From the NCBI GenBank assembly GCA_902496115.1, contig CABUZK010000012.1, positions 1 through 45,336 of the forward strand: DNA of 45,336 bases, read 5' to 3'. This DNA comes from an uncultured Collinsella sp. GTDB taxonomy: Bacteria; Actinomycetota; Coriobacteriia; Coriobacteriales; Coriobacteriaceae. Of the stretch, positions 30,420 to 38,839 are shown one piece after another. Positions within the stretch are counted from its first letter, which is position 1; the number at the start of each line of letters is the position of its first letter. A program made the translations under genes and the position numbers. The notes under the pieces are model-generated. The model did not search any database. It saw only the letters and a program-made list of their open reading frames with translations, and was not told the origin of the DNA.

Positions 30420-31127
30420 ATGAACATTAGACCCTATGTCGTCTGTCATGTCTTTGCCGGGCTCAACGGGCGTATCGACGGCGCGTACATGCTCGACCCC
30501 GCCGCCTCGCCCGCACGCGCCGCGTACTCTCGCATGCAGGTCGAGTTCGGGGCGGACGCCGTGGCGTACGGGGCCGTGACCACGAAGGGCTTCGTCGGGT
30601 CGCGCCCCCTTGCGCTCGATACCCACGGGAGCGCGCCCAAGGGGGACTTCGTGGCGCCTCATGACGAACGATCGTTCTATGTCTCCGTCGACCCCGCCGG
30701 GGAGATTGCATGGGAGTCTGCGACCTATCGTCGCGCCGGCCGTGCGGACGCGCACGTCATCGAGATCCTCACCGAGGCGGCATCGCCGGCGTATCGCGAC
30801 TATCTGCGAGAGCGCGGCGTCTCATACGTGCTTGCCGGCTCGCGCGGGCTAGACCTCCCGCTCGCCCTGCGCAAGCTGCGCGAGCTTTTTGGCATCGAGC
30901 GCCTGCTCGTGTGCGGCGGCGGAAAGACGGACATGTCGTTTCTTGCCGCGGGCGTGCTTGACGAGCTGAGCCTCGTTCTCTCCCCGACGGTCTCGGGGGA
31001 GCCCGAAACGGCTTCCGTCTTCGACGAGATGCCTCGCTCAGCCGGCGGTTCGCACGTATTTTCGCTTGAGCGCGTCGAGCGCCTTGCCGGCAACGGCCTC
31101 CACCTCGTCTATCGAGTGCGGCGATGA
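30420..31127 (+). CDS. RibD C-terminal domain / dihydrofolate reductase-like protein
   Basis: A 235-residue protein with the RibD C-terminal (DHFR-like) fold: an N-terminal VVCHVFAGLNGRIDGAYM, a middle DAVAYGAVTTKGF, and a C-terminal IERLLVCGGGKTDMSFL followed by DELSLVLSPTVSGE. Such stand-alone proteins are NADPH-dependent reductases of unknown substrate; the deaminase domain of RibD is absent. It begins six bases after the upstream stop and ends overlapping the next start. Confidence 0.85.
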   Translation: MNIRPYVVCHVFAGLNGRIDGAYMLDPAASPARAAYSRMQVEFGADAVAYGAVTTKGFVGSRPLALDTHGSAPKGDFVAPHDERSFYVSVDPAGEIAWESATYRRAGRADAHVIEILTEAASPAYRDYLRERGVSYVLAGSRGLDLPLALRKLRELFGIERLLVCGGGKTDMSFLAAGVLDELSLVLSPTVSGEPETASVFDEMPRSAGGSHVFSLERVERLAGNGLHLVYRVRR

Positions 31128-32125
31128 TGCCGCGCCGTTCGTTTCTGGAGGCTGCCGTGTGGTTGGCCGCTGCGGGCAGCCTTGCCGGCTGCTCGTCGGA
31201 CGGGACCGCCGGGTTCGCGCGCGGCTCCGCTCCGGGCCCGGTCACGGCGGACACGCCCATCTACGACGTCATCAACAACCCTTTGCTCGATGGCTACGGA
31301 CGGCTGCTCTTCCCCACAATGCTCCATCCGCCGACGGAGGATATGACGCTCGATGACCTTTCCGCTTGCCTGCCGTGGTACTCGGAAATCCATACGAGCA
31401 CCACGGTCGACGTCGTCAGTTATCTGCTGTCAGAGCGCGCAGCGGAACGGACGTTCTTCTACGACATCTACACGGATGCCGAGAAGGCCGCCGACCCCTC
31501 GCTCGCCAACACGGGGCTCTTCCGCTTCGCTGCCGAGGGAGCGGGCGGCGCGTCTGCACCGTTTGCCGTGGTAAGCGCGGGCGGCGGATTCGCCTACGTC
31601 GCTGCCATGCACGACTCCTTCCCGCACTGTCTGCACCTGGCCCGTTCCGGCGTCAACGGGTTCGCGGTCATCTATCGGCCGGACGCGCAGCTCGCCTGCG
31701 AGGACTTGGCCCGCGCCGTCTCCTTCATCTTCGAGCACGCCGACGAGCTCAGCGTGGACACGTCGGGCTATTCGCTGTGGGGCGGCTCGGCCGGTGCGCG
31801 CATAGCGGCATGGGTCGGCGGCTACGGCCCGGCCGCCTTTGGCGCGCCGGCAGGAACGCCCCAGCCCGCGGCGGCCATCATGCAGTACACCGGCATGAGC
31901 GAACTGACGGGTGCCGACCCCGCGACCTACGCCTGCGTGGGTGATCGCGACGGCATCGCGAGCTGGCGCACCATGCAGGCGCGTCTCGAAGCGCTCTCAG
32001 CAACGGGCGTGCCCACGGAGTTTCATGTTTACGAAGGCCTGAGCCACGGCTTTGGCCTGGGTGTCGACACCGTGGCAGAGGGCTGGATCGACGATGCCCT
32101 CGCGTTTTGGAAGGCGCAGCGATGA
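31124..32125 (+). CDS. Lipoprotein alpha/beta hydrolase
   Basis: A 333-residue predicted lipoprotein. The signal sequence (RRSFLEAAVWLAAAGSLAGC) combines an Arg pair, a hydrophobic stretch and a lipobox ending in Cys. The hydrolase nucleophile lies in LWGGSAGARIAAW, with a late His in YEGLSHGFGLGVD, typical of alpha/beta esterases acting outside the membrane. Start codons ATG ATG overlap the stop of the previous gene. The substrate is unknown. An esterase with similar features lies at 32921-33769. Confidence 0.82.
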   Translation: MMPRRSFLEAAVWLAAAGSLAGCSSDGTAGFARGSAPGPVTADTPIYDVINNPLLDGYGRLLFPTMLHPPTEDMTLDDLSACLPWYSEIHTSTTVDVVSYLLSERAAERTFFYDIYTDAEKAADPSLANTGLFRFAAEGAGGASAPFAVVSAGGGFAYVAAMHDSFPHCLHLARSGVNGFAVIYRPDAQLACEDLARAVSFIFEHADELSVDTSGYSLWGGSAGARIAAWVGGYGPAAFGAPAGTPQPAAAIMQYTGMSELTGADPATYACVGDRDGIASWRTMQARLEALSATGVPTEFHVYEGLSHGFGLGVDTVAEGWIDDALAFWKAQR

Positions 32126-32243
32126 GGATGGCAAGACGTACACACCCCACGGTTATAAGCTGCCTACGAGCAGGAACTTCTCGCCGGATCTTCTCACGCC
32201 TATGGTAAAGGCGGTATCAGACAATACGTAAGGAGTGAGACGT

Positions 32244-32693
32244 ATGATTCTTTTCATCAACGGAAGCCCCAACAAGGATGGCAACACGGCGCGCCTGGCG
32301 CGCGAGCTCATCGGCGATCGCCCGTACGAGCAGCTGAATCTTGCCGAGCACAAGGTCTACGGCTACGGCCAGAACTACGGCGACGATGACTTCGAGGACG
32401 TGCTCGCGCGCATCGAGGCGGCGGACACCCTGGTCGTGGGGTCGCCCGTCTACTGGCACAACCTCTCCGGCATGCTGCGCAACCTGCTCGACCGCTTCTA
32501 CGGTCCGGTGCGCGAGGGCAGTATGAGCGGCAAGACGCTCTATTTCGTGTTCCAAGGTGGCGCGCCCACGCGCGAGATGCTCGATTGGGGCGAGTACACC
32601 ATGAAGCGCTTCGCCGCGCTCTACGGCATGACCTACGGCGGCATGGTCGACAACACGCACGAGGCAAGGGCGCTCTCGAAGAAGCTCGCGTAG
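32244..32693 (+). CDS. Flavodoxin-like NAD(P)H-dependent oxidoreductase
   Basis: A 149-residue small FMN-binding reductase. The start MILFINGSPNKDGNTARLAR has the SPNxxGNT phosphate loop, and LVVGSPVYWHNLSGMLRNLL is the family's second motif. The start at 32244 is chosen because AAGGAG lies eight bases upstream; a GTG nine bases earlier is the alternative. GGTTATAAGC lies about 90 bp upstream. Likely a quinone or flavin reductase. Confidence 0.85.
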   Translation: MILFINGSPNKDGNTARLARELIGDRPYEQLNLAEHKVYGYGQNYGDDDFEDVLARIEAADTLVVGSPVYWHNLSGMLRNLLDRFYGPVREGSMSGKTLYFVFQGGAPTREMLDWGEYTMKRFAALYGMTYGGMVDNTHEARALSKKLA

Positions 32694-32719
32694 TCCCGAC
32701 TTGCGTAACCCAGTTCGGC

Positions 32720-32759
32720 GGCGGTGGGCCCGTGAAGACGGAGGCCCACCGCCCCTTTT
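32720..32759 (+). terminator. Rho-independent terminator, plus strand
   Basis: GGCGGTGGGCC (32720-32730) is perfectly complementary to GGCCCACCGCC (32743-32753), followed by CCTTTTC. Confidence 0.8.
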
Positions 32760-32920
32760 CGTTCGCCAAGTGTATGATCGGACGGGCGCTGCGGACGACT
32801 ACCTGCATGAGCAGGGCACCCAGAAACGCGAAAACATCTGAACCACAAGCAGGGTCGCAAGGACTATGTCGACCGTGCGGCGCAGCGCCCTTCTCGTCAG
32901 TCCCTTTATTCTCCGCGTCA

Positions 32921-33769
32921 TCAGAACAGCCATCCCATGATGTCCTCGTCACGGGCAAAGAGGTAGCCGCCCGCTCCGTGCTGGCCCGCGTCCGCAGCAA
33001 AGCCCCGCTCGGTGAAGTAGCTCGTGGGCTTGACATCGAGCACGACCAGCTCGCTGATGCGCTCCTCGGAAAGCCTGCGAGCTCGATAGGCGGCGCGAAT
33101 CTCCTCGTACGCCTCGCGCGCGGGTCCGGAGCCGTAATAGTCGTCGTTCTCGCCGATAGCCATATACACGGGAACCTCGGCTGTGGTGAGCGTCTCGATG
33201 TCGCCGTCCCAGCGCGAGATGGTGTGAAGCGCACGGCGGTAGAGCTCGGGGCGCGTTCCCAAGACGATGGAGATGGTCTCGCCGCCGCCCGAGCATCCGC
33301 TCAGGTACACGTGGTCCGCATCGATGCTGTAGGCGCCGAGCAGCCATTCGGTGAGCCCCACCACGTCTGACGCCGATTGCTCGTCCCAGGCGTCGAGCTG
33401 GGGCGAGGCCACGATCATGTCGGCGATGTAGCCGTTCGCCAAGAAGGGGTAGTCCTCCTGAAGATTCGCCCCCACGCCCTGGAAGTAGAGCCCCTCCCAG
33501 CCGGGGCAGGCCACGTAGAGCGCATAGGGCGCGGACCCGTCATAGGAGTCCGGCACATGGAGCGAGAAGTGCAGCGTCCTGCCCGATGGCGTCTGCAGGG
33601 CGTCGTCAACGACGAAGCCGCGGTCTGTCTGCGACCCCTCCGTGAGGACGTAGCCGCCAAGCTCACGGACATCCGCGCAGCCGACCAGGCCTTCCCCGAG
33701 TACCAGCCCGCCCGCAACGAGCGCGGCAGCCTCGATAAAGGACCTGCGTGAAAGATGGCTCACGTGCAT
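32921..33769 (-). CDS. Secreted or lipid-anchored alpha/beta hydrolase (esterase)
   Basis: A 282-residue hydrolase with a twin-arginine-like signal (SRRSFIEAAALVAGGLVLG) and a lipobox-like GLVGC. VYLSGCSGGGETISIVLG contains the G-x-S-x-G nucleophile. VPVYMAIGENDDYYG provides the acid and GQHGAGGYLF the likely His. It resembles PHB depolymerase/feruloyl-esterase-like domains. The start at 33769 has AGAGGAA upstream and makes the signal peptide begin properly. It lies downstream of the EFR1 gene. Confidence 0.8.
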   Translation of the reverse strand: MHVSHLSRRSFIEAAALVAGGLVLGEGLVGCADVRELGGYVLTEGSQTDRGFVVDDALQTPSGRTLHFSLHVPDSYDGSAPYALYVACPGWEGLYFQGVGANLQEDYPFLANGYIADMIVASPQLDAWDEQSASDVVGLTEWLLGAYSIDADHVYLSGCSGGGETISIVLGTRPELYRRALHTISRWDGDIETLTTAEVPVYMAIGENDDYYGSGPAREAYEEIRAAYRARRLSEERISELVVLDVKPTSYFTERGFAADAGQHGAGGYLFARDEDIMGWLF

Positions 33770-33789
33770 AGTTCCTCTTTCTGAATGAA

Positions 33790-33819
33790 CCAAGCCGAAG
33801 CCGCAGGCTTTCGGCTTGG
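33790..33819 (-). terminator. Hairpin between EFR1 and esterase genes
   Basis: CCAAGCCGAA (33790-33799) pairs with TTCGGCTTGG (33810-33819). There is no strong T-run, so it may be an attenuator or mRNA-stabilising stem. Confidence 0.45.
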
Positions 33820-33830
33820 CGAGAAGCGCA

Positions 33831-34625
33831 TCAGCGGCCGCTGTTGGCCTCTTGCAGCTCGGCAAGGGTCACGTGCTCGTTGCGGAAGCGTGCCGCGGGA
33901 TTCTTGTCGCCCGCCGCGCAAGTGATGGCGTGCGCGGGACAGGCGTGCATGCAGGCGAGGCAGGCGTTGCAGCCAAAGCCCGCCTGCGCGTTACGGACAG
34001 CCTTGCCGCCCTCGAGTGCGATGCAACCAGTCGGGCACACCTTTGCGCACGCCCCACATCCCACGCACTTCTCGGAATCAACGGTCAGGAATCCGCCCAG
34101 CATCGCCGGCTCGAAGCGCAAGCCCCGGCTCATGAACTGCTCGTGGGCAGCGCGATCCTCGTCGGTCACCGGCTCGAGCCACTGGCGGCGCGCCGCAACG
34201 TCCGCGCGGATGCGCGCAAGGTTCTCGCCGATCTTCTTCTCGGGAATGCGGGCGCGCTGCTCGTCCATGTCGAAGTTGGGCAGCCAGTTGTCCACCATGA
34301 GGAGTGTGGTTGCGTAGGCAGGGTTGAGCCCCGCCGCCCGCGCGTCCTCCAGGCACAGCTCGACGGCATTGGCGTGCCGGTTGCCGTAGGTGCAAACGAA
34401 GTAGAGGTAGGGCGTGTCGAGCGTCGCGCGCTCGAGGAACGTCTTCACCATGTCGGGCATCATGTGCCCGTAGATGGGGTACACGATGCCAATCGTATCG
34501 TCCGCGTAGGCGAGCTCGCCCTCGCGGCGCAGCTCCTGCGGGATGCTCAGGACCCTCTCGCCCTCCGCGGCCAGCTCGCGCGCCACGTAGAGGCAGTTGC
34601 CCGTCCCGGTGAAGTATAGGATCAT
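33831..34625 (-). CDS. EFR1-type flavodoxin/ferredoxin fusion protein
   Basis: A 264-residue electron-transfer protein. The N-terminal flavodoxin domain opens with ILYFTGTGNCLYVARELA and includes GIVYPIYGHMMPD. The C-terminus carries two 4Fe-4S clusters: CVGCGACAKVCPTGC and CNACLACMHACPAHA. This matches EFR1-type proteins that pair FMN and ferredoxin domains. The start at 34625 uses ATG; the upstream site is modest. It lies in a minus-strand group with a flavodoxin lipoprotein and an aldo/keto reductase. Confidence 0.9.
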   Translation of the reverse strand: MILYFTGTGNCLYVARELAAEGERVLSIPQELRREGELAYADDTIGIVYPIYGHMMPDMVKTFLERATLDTPYLYFVCTYGNRHANAVELCLEDARAAGLNPAYATTLLMVDNWLPNFDMDEQRARIPEKKIGENLARIRADVAARRQWLEPVTDEDRAAHEQFMSRGLRFEPAMLGGFLTVDSEKCVGCGACAKVCPTGCIALEGGKAVRNAQAGFGCNACLACMHACPAHAITCAAGDKNPAARFRNEHVTLAELQEANSGR

Positions 34626-34667
34626 TCGAAACTCCCAGATTGTCAGCGGTCTGTCATCTCTAATTGC

Positions 34668-35294
34668 TTATGCCAGGCCGAGACCGGCGACCCAATCACG
34701 AACCCCGGACTCGTCCACACTGGACGAGAAGCGCTGGCCCTCCTGCCACTCCCCGCTGCCCGCGGCCTCGGCGAGTAGCTCGCCGCTCCGGCCAAGACTC
34801 GAGGAGGAAGAGGTGCAGAACGGGAGCACCGTCTTGCCGTCCCAGTCGTTGCCTGAGATGAAGTTGTCGATGGGCCAGGCCGCGATGCCCCACCAGATGG
34901 GATACCCCACGAGCACGGTGTCGTAGTTCTCCCAGCCGTCCGGCGTGACCTGCGTAAGCTCGACGTCGCGCAGGCTCTCGTCCTCGTGCTCGCGGGTCAC
35001 GCGGCTACTGTCGTCGGTCCAGTCGAGGTCATCGTCGGAGTAGGGCTCCGTAGGCGTCACCTTAAAGAGATCGGCGCCGAGCTCGTCGGCGATGGTCTGA
35101 GCTACGGCAGCGGTGTGGCCCTGTGCCGAGTAGTAGGCCACGAGGACGTTGCCGCCTGCAGCGGGCGCGGCGGCGGGCTGGTCCTCGGCGGCGGCTTGGC
35201 CGCCGTCACCCTGGTTGCAACCGGAGAGCATCGTTGCGCACAGCGCGGCTCCGAGCAGGAAGTTTCTTCTGGTCACGGTCGGGTTTGCGGTCAT
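34668..35294 (-). CDS. Flavodoxin-domain lipoprotein (twin-arginine signal)
   Basis: A 208-residue protein with a TAT-type signal TRRNFLLGAALCATMLSGC, whose lipobox Cys anchors it outside the membrane, and a short Ala/Gly/Pro-rich linker. A flavodoxin domain follows: VLVAYYSAQGHTAAVAQTIA for FMN phosphate binding and YDTVLVGYPIWWGIAAWPID. TAT export fits a folded FMN protein. It lies between the EFR1 gene and the frameshifted reductase on the same strand. Confidence 0.88.
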   Translation of the reverse strand: MTANPTVTRRNFLLGAALCATMLSGCNQGDGGQAAAEDQPAAAPAAGGNVLVAYYSAQGHTAAVAQTIADELGADLFKVTPTEPYSDDDLDWTDDSSRVTREHEDESLRDVELTQVTPDGWENYDTVLVGYPIWWGIAAWPIDNFISGNDWDGKTVLPFCTSSSSSLGRSGELLAEAAGSGEWQEGQRFSSSVDESGVRDWVAGLGLA

Positions 35295-35340
35295 GGGGCA
35301 TCTCCTTCGTCGGCTTGGTTGGTCCGTTATCGTCTGAGCG

Positions 35341-36190
35341 CTACTCCTGCGCGTCGAAATCGGGGTGTATGGCCAGGTAGCCCGCGAGTGCTTCCTCAGT
35401 GGCGGTGTAGTAGGTCATGGTCCCGTCGAGCTTGGCAATCTCGGCCATCTCGTCTTCGGTGAGGGAGAAGTCGAAGATGTTCGCGTTGTCGGCGATGTGG
35501 GCGGGGTTCTTGGAGCCGGGGGATGATGGAGGTGCCCATCTGCACGTGCCAGCGCAGGATCACCTGGGCCGGGGTCTTGCCGTACTTCTCGGCGAGAGCG
35601 ACGAAGATGGGCTCCTCCAGAAGACCTTTGTCGCCGTGGCCGAGCGGGTACCACGCCTCGATCACCGTGCCGTACGGCGCGAGGTAGGCGCGCAGGTCGC
35701 GCTGGGCGTGGTAGGGGTGGCACTCAACGGTCACGAGCTGCGGCTTGATGTCGGCGACCTCGATGACCTCGGTGATCTTGTCTTGCGGGAAGTTGGAGAG
35801 GCCGAGGGCGCGCACCTTGCCCGCGCGGTACGCCTCCTCCATCGTGCGCCACGCGGCCAGGTAGTCGCCTACCGGCTGGTGCAGGATGAGCATGTCGACG
35901 TAGTCGAGCCCCAGGCGCTGGAGCGTGGCGTCCACCGCCGGCATGCCCGCGTCGTAGACGCTCGGCCAGAGCTTGGTGGAGACGAAGATCTTGTCGCGCG
36001 CGATGCCGCTCTTGGCGATGGCACGGCCCACGGCGCGCTCGTTCATGTAGGCGTTGGCGGTGTCGATGTGCTCGTAGCCAGCCGCGAGCGCGGCGGTTGC
36101 GGCCGCCTCGGCCTCGGCCGGGGTCATGAGGAAGGTGCCCAAACCTTCGATGGGCATCTCTACGTCGTTATTGAGCTTCAGATACTCCAT
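35341..36190 (-). pseudogene. Aldo/keto reductase with C-terminal frameshift
   Basis: The first 224 residues read as a normal aldo/keto reductase: HIDTANAYMNERAVGRAI with catalytic Asp and Tyr, VSTKLWPS, and DYVDMLILHQPVGDYL. After GTSIIP the frame slips at a run of five G (35518-35522). The expected C-terminus continues in another frame, GSKNPAHIADNANIFDFSL and onward, to a TAG at 35341-35343. As written, translation ends at 35396 with an unrelated tail lacking the cofactor-binding helix. It is either an assembly or sequencing error, or a real inactivation. It is transcribed divergently from a LysR gene. Confidence 0.85.
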
Positions 36191-36271
36191 GGTCTCCTCC
36201 TTAATGGTGACTTTTCGAATGCAATGCTACGGCGTTTACTGACGTGCGAGAAGTTCACGTTGGAATGATGG

Positions 36272-36290
36272 ATATAACCATGGGGTATAT
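36272..36290. promoter_or_regulatory. Candidate LysR operator
   Basis: ATATAACCATGGGGTATAT is a near-palindrome centred in the 129-bp divergent region between the aldo/keto reductase and the LysR gene, where LysR proteins usually bind. It shares the TATAACC/GGTTATA theme with 29240-29249 and 32151-32160. Confidence 0.5.
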
Positions 36291-36319
36291 ACGGCACATA
36301 ATGCGTGGCAGGAGGATCG

Positions 36320-37219
36320 ATGTACAACCCACAGCTTGACACTTTCATCCGCGTGGCGGAGGCGGGCAGCTTCTCCAAGGCGGCACAAGAGTCCTTCATC
36401 ACGCCCACGGCCGTCATCAAGCAGATGAACCTGCTGGAGTCGCGGCTAGGCCTTACGCTGTTCCACCGATCGCATCAGGGGCTTTCGCTTACGCGAGCAG
36501 GCAGGTCGCTGCTCGCCGACGCCCGCCATATCGTGCAGTACTCTCAAGAATCAATCGCACGCGCCCGCGTCGCCGAGCGTGGAGAGAAGCGCATCATCCG
36601 CGTGGGAGTGTCGCTCATGACGCCCAGTACGCCGCTCACGAAGCTGTGGCCGAAGGTGAAGGAACGTTGCCCTGGCATGAGCCTTCAGGTAGTCACGTTT
36701 GAAAACACACCCTCGGCGGCGCGCGGTTTGGCGAACCTCGGGCAAGACATGGATATCGTGGCGGGGATTTTCGACGATGCCTTTCTTAAAGAGCGCGGGT
36801 GCCTGGGCCTCGAGCTTTCGCGCGAGCCGCTCTGGTGCGCCGTTCCCGTCGACAACGAACTCGCCAAACGCGACATCGTCACATTCGACGACCTCCACAA
36901 TCACAGTCTTATGCTTATACGCCGGGGCTGGAACGCCGAAATCGACCGCGTGCGCGACGAGATACTCTTGCATCATCCTCAAATCGCACTCGTAGACTTC
37001 CCGCAATATCGGGCGGAGGTGTTCAATCGCGGCGCGAACGAGGACCTCGCGCTTGCGACGCTGCCGTTGTGGGCCAACGTCCACCCCATGCTCAAAACCG
37101 TCCCTACCGATTGGGACTGTCTCGTGTCTTACGGGCTGCTTCATTCGTCGCACCCCGCAGACCATGTGCGGGAGTTCCTCGATGCGGTGTCTGCCGCGCT
37201 CGAGGCAAAGCATCGATAG
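36320..37219 (+). CDS. LysR family transcriptional regulator
   Basis: A 299-residue LysR-type regulator. The N-terminal winged helix LDTFIRVAEAGSFSKAAQES, then PTAVIKQMNLLESRLGLTLF is classic. An effector-binding domain follows with GVSLMTPSTPLTKLWPKVKE and LVSYGLLHSSHPADHVREFL. The start at 36320 has GGAGG six bases upstream. It is divergent from an aldo/keto reductase, with an operator-like palindrome between them. It probably controls that gene and perhaps the other carbonyl-reduction and flavodoxin genes sharing the motif. Confidence 0.93.
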   Translation: MYNPQLDTFIRVAEAGSFSKAAQESFITPTAVIKQMNLLESRLGLTLFHRSHQGLSLTRAGRSLLADARHIVQYSQESIARARVAERGEKRIIRVGVSLMTPSTPLTKLWPKVKERCPGMSLQVVTFENTPSAARGLANLGQDMDIVAGIFDDAFLKERGCLGLELSREPLWCAVPVDNELAKRDIVTFDDLHNHSLMLIRRGWNAEIDRVRDEILLHHPQIALVDFPQYRAEVFNRGANEDLALATLPLWANVHPMLKTVPTDWDCLVSYGLLHSSHPADHVREFLDAVSAALEAKHR

Positions 37220-37267
37220 ACAATCGCGAGCAGATGCGCTTATGCCTATGGGAATAACGGGAATAAC

Positions 37268-37306
37268 AGCCTCCGGAACCTCTGGTTCGGAGGCTTTCTT
37301 TTTCGT
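37268..37306 (+). terminator. Rho-independent terminator after LysR
   Basis: AGCCTCCGGAACC pairs, with one bulge, with GGTTCGGAGGCT (37268-37295), followed by TTCTTTTTC. Confidence 0.8.
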
Positions 37307-37355
37307 TCTGCTCGGAAAGAGCCCCTTGCCAAAGCCCCTTGAGCATCGGGCGGCA

Positions 37356-37796
37356 TTATTGAGCGTGGGCGTTATTGTAGGTATCTTTGATCTCTTCCGG
37401 CAAATTGTCGGGAATCAGCGCCTTCACTCTATCCTCGTTGCCATCTTGGATCGCCTGCTCGTAGTACCAGCATTTGAACTTCAACATGTCCAGCGCGCGG
37501 TTCATCTTCGCAATCTCCGACTCCATGTGGGCCTTTCGCTCCTCGAACATGGCCTTGCGCTTGGGATATGTCGATGGGCCCTCCGCACACCATTCCATGA
37601 ACAGCCGGATGTCCTTGATCTCCATCCCAGCCTTCTTCAGGCATTCGATGACCCGAAGCGCCTCGAGTTCCGTATCGCCGAATCGGCGAATGCCGGACGT
37701 CCGCTCCAGCCCCGGGAACAATCCCTGCTTATCGTAATAACGCAGCGTGGAAACGGGCAGACCGAACATCTCCGCCACCTGTCCGATTGTGTACAT
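37356..37796 (-). CDS. MerR family transcriptional regulator
   Basis: A 146-residue MerR regulator: MYTIGQVAEMFGLPVSTLRY then YDKQGLFPGLERTSGIRRF at the N-terminus, a long coiled-coil dimerisation helix, and a short C-terminus typical of the AdhR/YfmP-like group that responds to aldehydes or related stress. There are no metal-binding cysteines of the classical kind. The start at 37796 has GGAGGG upstream. It is divergent from the CMD-cupin and hydrolase genes; the operator lies between. Confidence 0.9.
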   Translation of the reverse strand: MYTIGQVAEMFGLPVSTLRYYDKQGLFPGLERTSGIRRFGDTELEALRVIECLKKAGMEIKDIRLFMEWCAEGPSTYPKRKAMFEERKAHMESEIAKMNRALDMLKFKCWYYEQAIQDGNEDRVKALIPDNLPEEIKDTYNNAHAQ

Positions 37797-37827
37797 TGTC
37801 CCTCCGGACAAATCTCGAATTAACTCC

Positions 37828-37855
37828 TTGACCTAAAGTTAGGTTTAGGTATTAC
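37828..37855. promoter_or_regulatory. MerR-type operator/promoter
   Basis: ACCTAAA-gttagg-TTTAGGT (37831-37850) is a perfect dyad starting within a TTGACC -35 box (37828-37833). A dyad just downstream of the -35 is the layout expected for MerR activators acting on the plus strand. The -10 is unclear. Confidence 0.65.
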
Positions 37856-37860
37856 CTTTA

Positions 37861-38072
37861 TTTTCGTCAATACAAATCGGGAGCGCAAGGGATTTTCGCC
37901 AAAGGCGCACGCTTGCCGGAACGGTATTCGCCGGCGGCTTGAACGGCGTGGGCGAAATCGGCGGGCATCTCGCTCTTGAGCAGGCGCGACGAATGGGCAC
38001 AGGAGTCTAGGCGCGGCTTAGCTGGACGGAAGCAGTTTTGCACTCAAAACCATCGACAGGAGGAAATCGATC
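37861..38072. other. Long leader before the CMD-cupin gene
   Basis: A 210-bp stretch between the MerR operator and the next start. One frame reads LAGTVFAGGLNGVGEIGGHL to a stop at 38010 but matches nothing I can name. It is possibly a gene remnant. Confidence 0.35.
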
Positions 38073-38837
38073 ATGGCAATTAAACAAACGGCAGGCAGAG
38101 ATGTCCTGGGGGACTTTGCCCCCAAATTTGCACAGCTCAATGACGATGTGCTGTTCGGCGAGGTGTGGAGCCGAGAAGACGGGCTTTCCCTTCGAGATCG
38201 CAGCGTGGTGACGGTTGTGGCCCTGATGGCGCAGGGACTGACGGACTCCTCGTTCCAATACCATCTGATGTCCGCAAAGAACAATGGCGTGACCAGGACG
38301 GAGATAGCAGAAATCCTTACGCACGCGGCGTTTTACGCAGGCTGGCCCAAGGCATGGGCGGCCTTTCGCATGGCGAAGGAGGTCTGGGCGGACGAAGACG
38401 CTGCCGACGCAAAGGCGCAGCACCAAAACGAGATGGCGTTTCCCATCGGTGCCCCCAACGACGCATTTGCGAAGTACTTTATCGGTCAAAGCTACCTCTC
38501 ACCCCTTTCCACCGAGCAAGTCGGCGTTTACAACGTGACGTTTGAGCCCGGCTGCCGCAACAACTGGCACACCCATCACGCCAAAAGCGGCGGCGGGCAG
38601 ATCCTCGTCTGCGTGGCTGGCCGAGGGTTTTACCAGGAATGGGGCAAACCGGCACAGGAGCTGTGCCCCGGCGATGTAGTAAATATTCCCGCAGGCGTAA
38701 AGCACTGGCACGGTGCGGCGCCCGACAGCTGGTTCTCCCATCTCGCGGTGGAGGTTCCGGGCGAGGAGGCCTCCAACGAGTGGTTGGAGCCCGTGGACGA
38801 CGAGCAATACCTTAAAGCGACTGACAAGGAGGTTTAG
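38073..38837 (+). CDS. Carboxymuconolactone decarboxylase-cupin fusion protein
   Basis: A 254-residue protein. Residues 1-110 form a CMD domain (SLRDRSVVTVVALMAQGLTD, then EIAEILTHAAFYAGWPKAWA) without an AhpD CxxC pair. Residues 140-240 form a cupin with metal ligands in NNWHTHH and in IPAGVKHWHG. Such fusions occur beside MerR regulators and short-chain or alpha/beta enzymes in gut Firmicutes, probably in stress or small-molecule detoxification. GGAGG precedes the start. The interrupted hydrolase gene starts two bases after its stop. Confidence 0.87.
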   Translation: MAIKQTAGRDVLGDFAPKFAQLNDDVLFGEVWSREDGLSLRDRSVVTVVALMAQGLTDSSFQYHLMSAKNNGVTRTEIAEILTHAAFYAGWPKAWAAFRMAKEVWADEDAADAKAQHQNEMAFPIGAPNDAFAKYFIGQSYLSPLSTEQVGVYNVTFEPGCRNNWHTHHAKSGGGQILVCVAGRGFYQEWGKPAQELCPGDVVNIPAGVKHWHGAAPDSWFSHLAVEVPGEEASNEWLEPVDDEQYLKATDKEV

Positions 38838-38839
38838 GT

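Noticed and set aside
37861..38012. Possible FAD-protein fragment (LAGTVFAGGLNGVGEIGGHL)
   Set aside because: The similarity to flavoprotein C-termini is too weak, and there is no supporting upstream domain.
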